Assembly (NCBI GenBank): GCA_009922405.1
Contig: RFVZ01000133.1
Location: forward strand, 1 to 7,139
Reading direction: 5' to 3'
DNA: 7,139 bases
Source of the DNA: Betaproteobacteria bacterium
GTDB lineage: Bacteria; Pseudomonadota; Gammaproteobacteria; Burkholderiales; Burkholderiaceae_E
Shown: piece after piece, positions 6,647-7,139 of the stretch
How the letters are laid out: the number at the start of each line of letters is the position of its first letter
How positions within the stretch are numbered: the stretch's first letter is position 1
Notes under the pieces: model-generated
Seen by the model: the letters and a program-made list of their open reading frames with translations, nothing else
Told to the model about the DNA's origin: nothing
Databases searched by the model: none
Made by a program: the position numbers and the translations under genes

Positions 6647-6967
6647 GTGTCGCGGCAATGCCAATCACCGGATTATGACCATACCCAGTTCCAATGGCCT
6701 GAGGTACTGAGTGCGCAGGCGATCGTCACCCACTTGCGGGATCTGCGTGGCGGTGAATTGCGCTTAGGAACTTTGCGGGTGCTTACGCTCGCGCAAAGCC
6801 GTGGTGTGTCCATGAATAAGCTCGTGGAGCAGTTTAGCGCCCACGCGCTGACCGCGTGGGACACGGAGAACCATTTCCGCGCCATGACGGCCACCGGGGA
6901 TGTGCCGAAGGCCTTAGCGGTGCTCGATCGACTCCACACGGAAGACGGCGTAGCTGCTATTCGGTGA
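6647..6967 (+). pseudogene. Possible ribbon-helix-helix (HicB-like) antitoxin, probably incomplete
   Basis: A plus-strand open frame of up to 106 codons, diverging from paaX. From about residue 38 it resembles Arc/CopG/HicB-type ribbon-helix-helix antitoxins: LRLGTLRVLTLAQSRGVSMNKLVEQ (38-62), with GVSMNKL in the place of the usual G[VT]S[VL]NKL turn, then ALTAWDTENHFRAMTATGDVPKALAVLDRL (67-96), close to the D.E.RFR...ARG....L.LLD.L tail often found in such proteins. Helix A appears about three residues short, and the usual LH of the PxxLH segment is missing. The 37 residues ahead of the motif match nothing I know. The formal GTG start at 6647 lies only 13 bases from the paaX start and has no ribosome binding site. 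No toxin-like frame adjoins it. I read it as a decayed or truncated antitoxin gene, but a short intact protein starting internally, for example at ATG 6812, is possible. Confidence 0.35.
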
Positions 6968-6992
6968 AATCTCCAACGCAAGGGTTATTTTC

Positions 6993-7017
6993 CGGCTCAA
7001 GTCTTCAATCTGAGCCG
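6993..7017. repeat. 7-bp inverted repeat (hairpin) after the antitoxin-like frame
   Basis: CGGCTCA (6993-6999) and TGAGCCG (7011-7017) can pair perfectly around an 11-base loop, starting 25 bases after the stop of the plus-strand frame. Neither strand has a T-tract after the stem, so it is not a convincing intrinsic terminator. The rest of 6968-7139 shows nothing I can assign. Confidence 0.4.
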
Positions 7018-7139
7018 CGAACGGTGGCAATCTGGAAAAACATTTGGTCTGGCCGGCCGCAGGCTCTCGTGGTGAGCCCAGCCCCTGTCAATCTGGCTTG
7101 CCGATCACGATCAAAGCCCAGCGTCCCATGCGCTACCTC

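Noticed and set aside
7005..7139. Minus-strand frame of 44 codons open to the right edge
   Set aside because: It shows no recognisable motif, and an edge frame of this length is common by chance. It could be the end of a gene outside the window, but nothing supports that.
1..7139. CRISPR array, tRNA, rRNA or insertion-sequence ends
   Set aside because: I saw no regularly spaced repeats, cloverleaf-like segments, terminal inverted repeats or transposase motifs on either strand.

Overview
The window (about 56% GC by eye) looks like part of a phenylacetate (paa) catabolic locus from a betaproteobacterium, most likely Burkholderiales (Alcaligenaceae or Comamonadaceae). That assignment rests on gene content and on a LivHMGF transporter lying inside a paa cluster. 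It is inference, since no taxonomic marker is present.

All recognisable metabolic genes are on the minus strand, so transcription runs from right to left. In transcription order they are: paaX (6633-5668, PaaX-family repressor); a gene-poor, AT-rich control region (5667-5224); a possible 18-codon leader ORF whose stop overlaps the livH start; livH (5221-4346); livM (4341-3409); livG (3406-2645); livF (2639-1893); a 117-base gap; paaG (1775-984, ring-oxepin isomerase); paaI (950-483, thioesterase); and the N-terminal 144 codons of paaK (434 to the window edge, phenylacetate-CoA ligase).

The liv genes are separated by only 2 to 5 bases and the paa genes by 33 and 48 bases. The block livHMGF-paaGIK therefore reads as one long operon that continues beyond base 1. 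The expected logic is uptake of an aromatic acid such as phenylacetate by the ABC transporter, activation to phenylacetyl-CoA by PaaK, isomerisation of the epoxide to the oxepin by PaaG, and removal of dead-end CoA thioesters by PaaI. PaaX would repress the block until phenylacetyl-CoA accumulates. No periplasmic substrate-binding protein (LivK type), epoxidase (paaABCDE), paaZ, paaF/H or paaJ gene is in the window.

Right of paaX (6634-7139) the sequence changes character. It holds a plus-strand open frame with a C-terminal half resembling a ribbon-helix-helix/HicB-like antitoxin, probably incomplete, then a 7-bp hairpin and unassigned DNA to the edge. This looks like the border of the paa locus.

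I see no wholly new system. The points most worth following are the control region (an ACGTGAT inverted repeat over a candidate promoter, and the coupled leader ORF), the operon-embedded transporter without a binding protein, and the antitoxin-like fragment abutting paaX.
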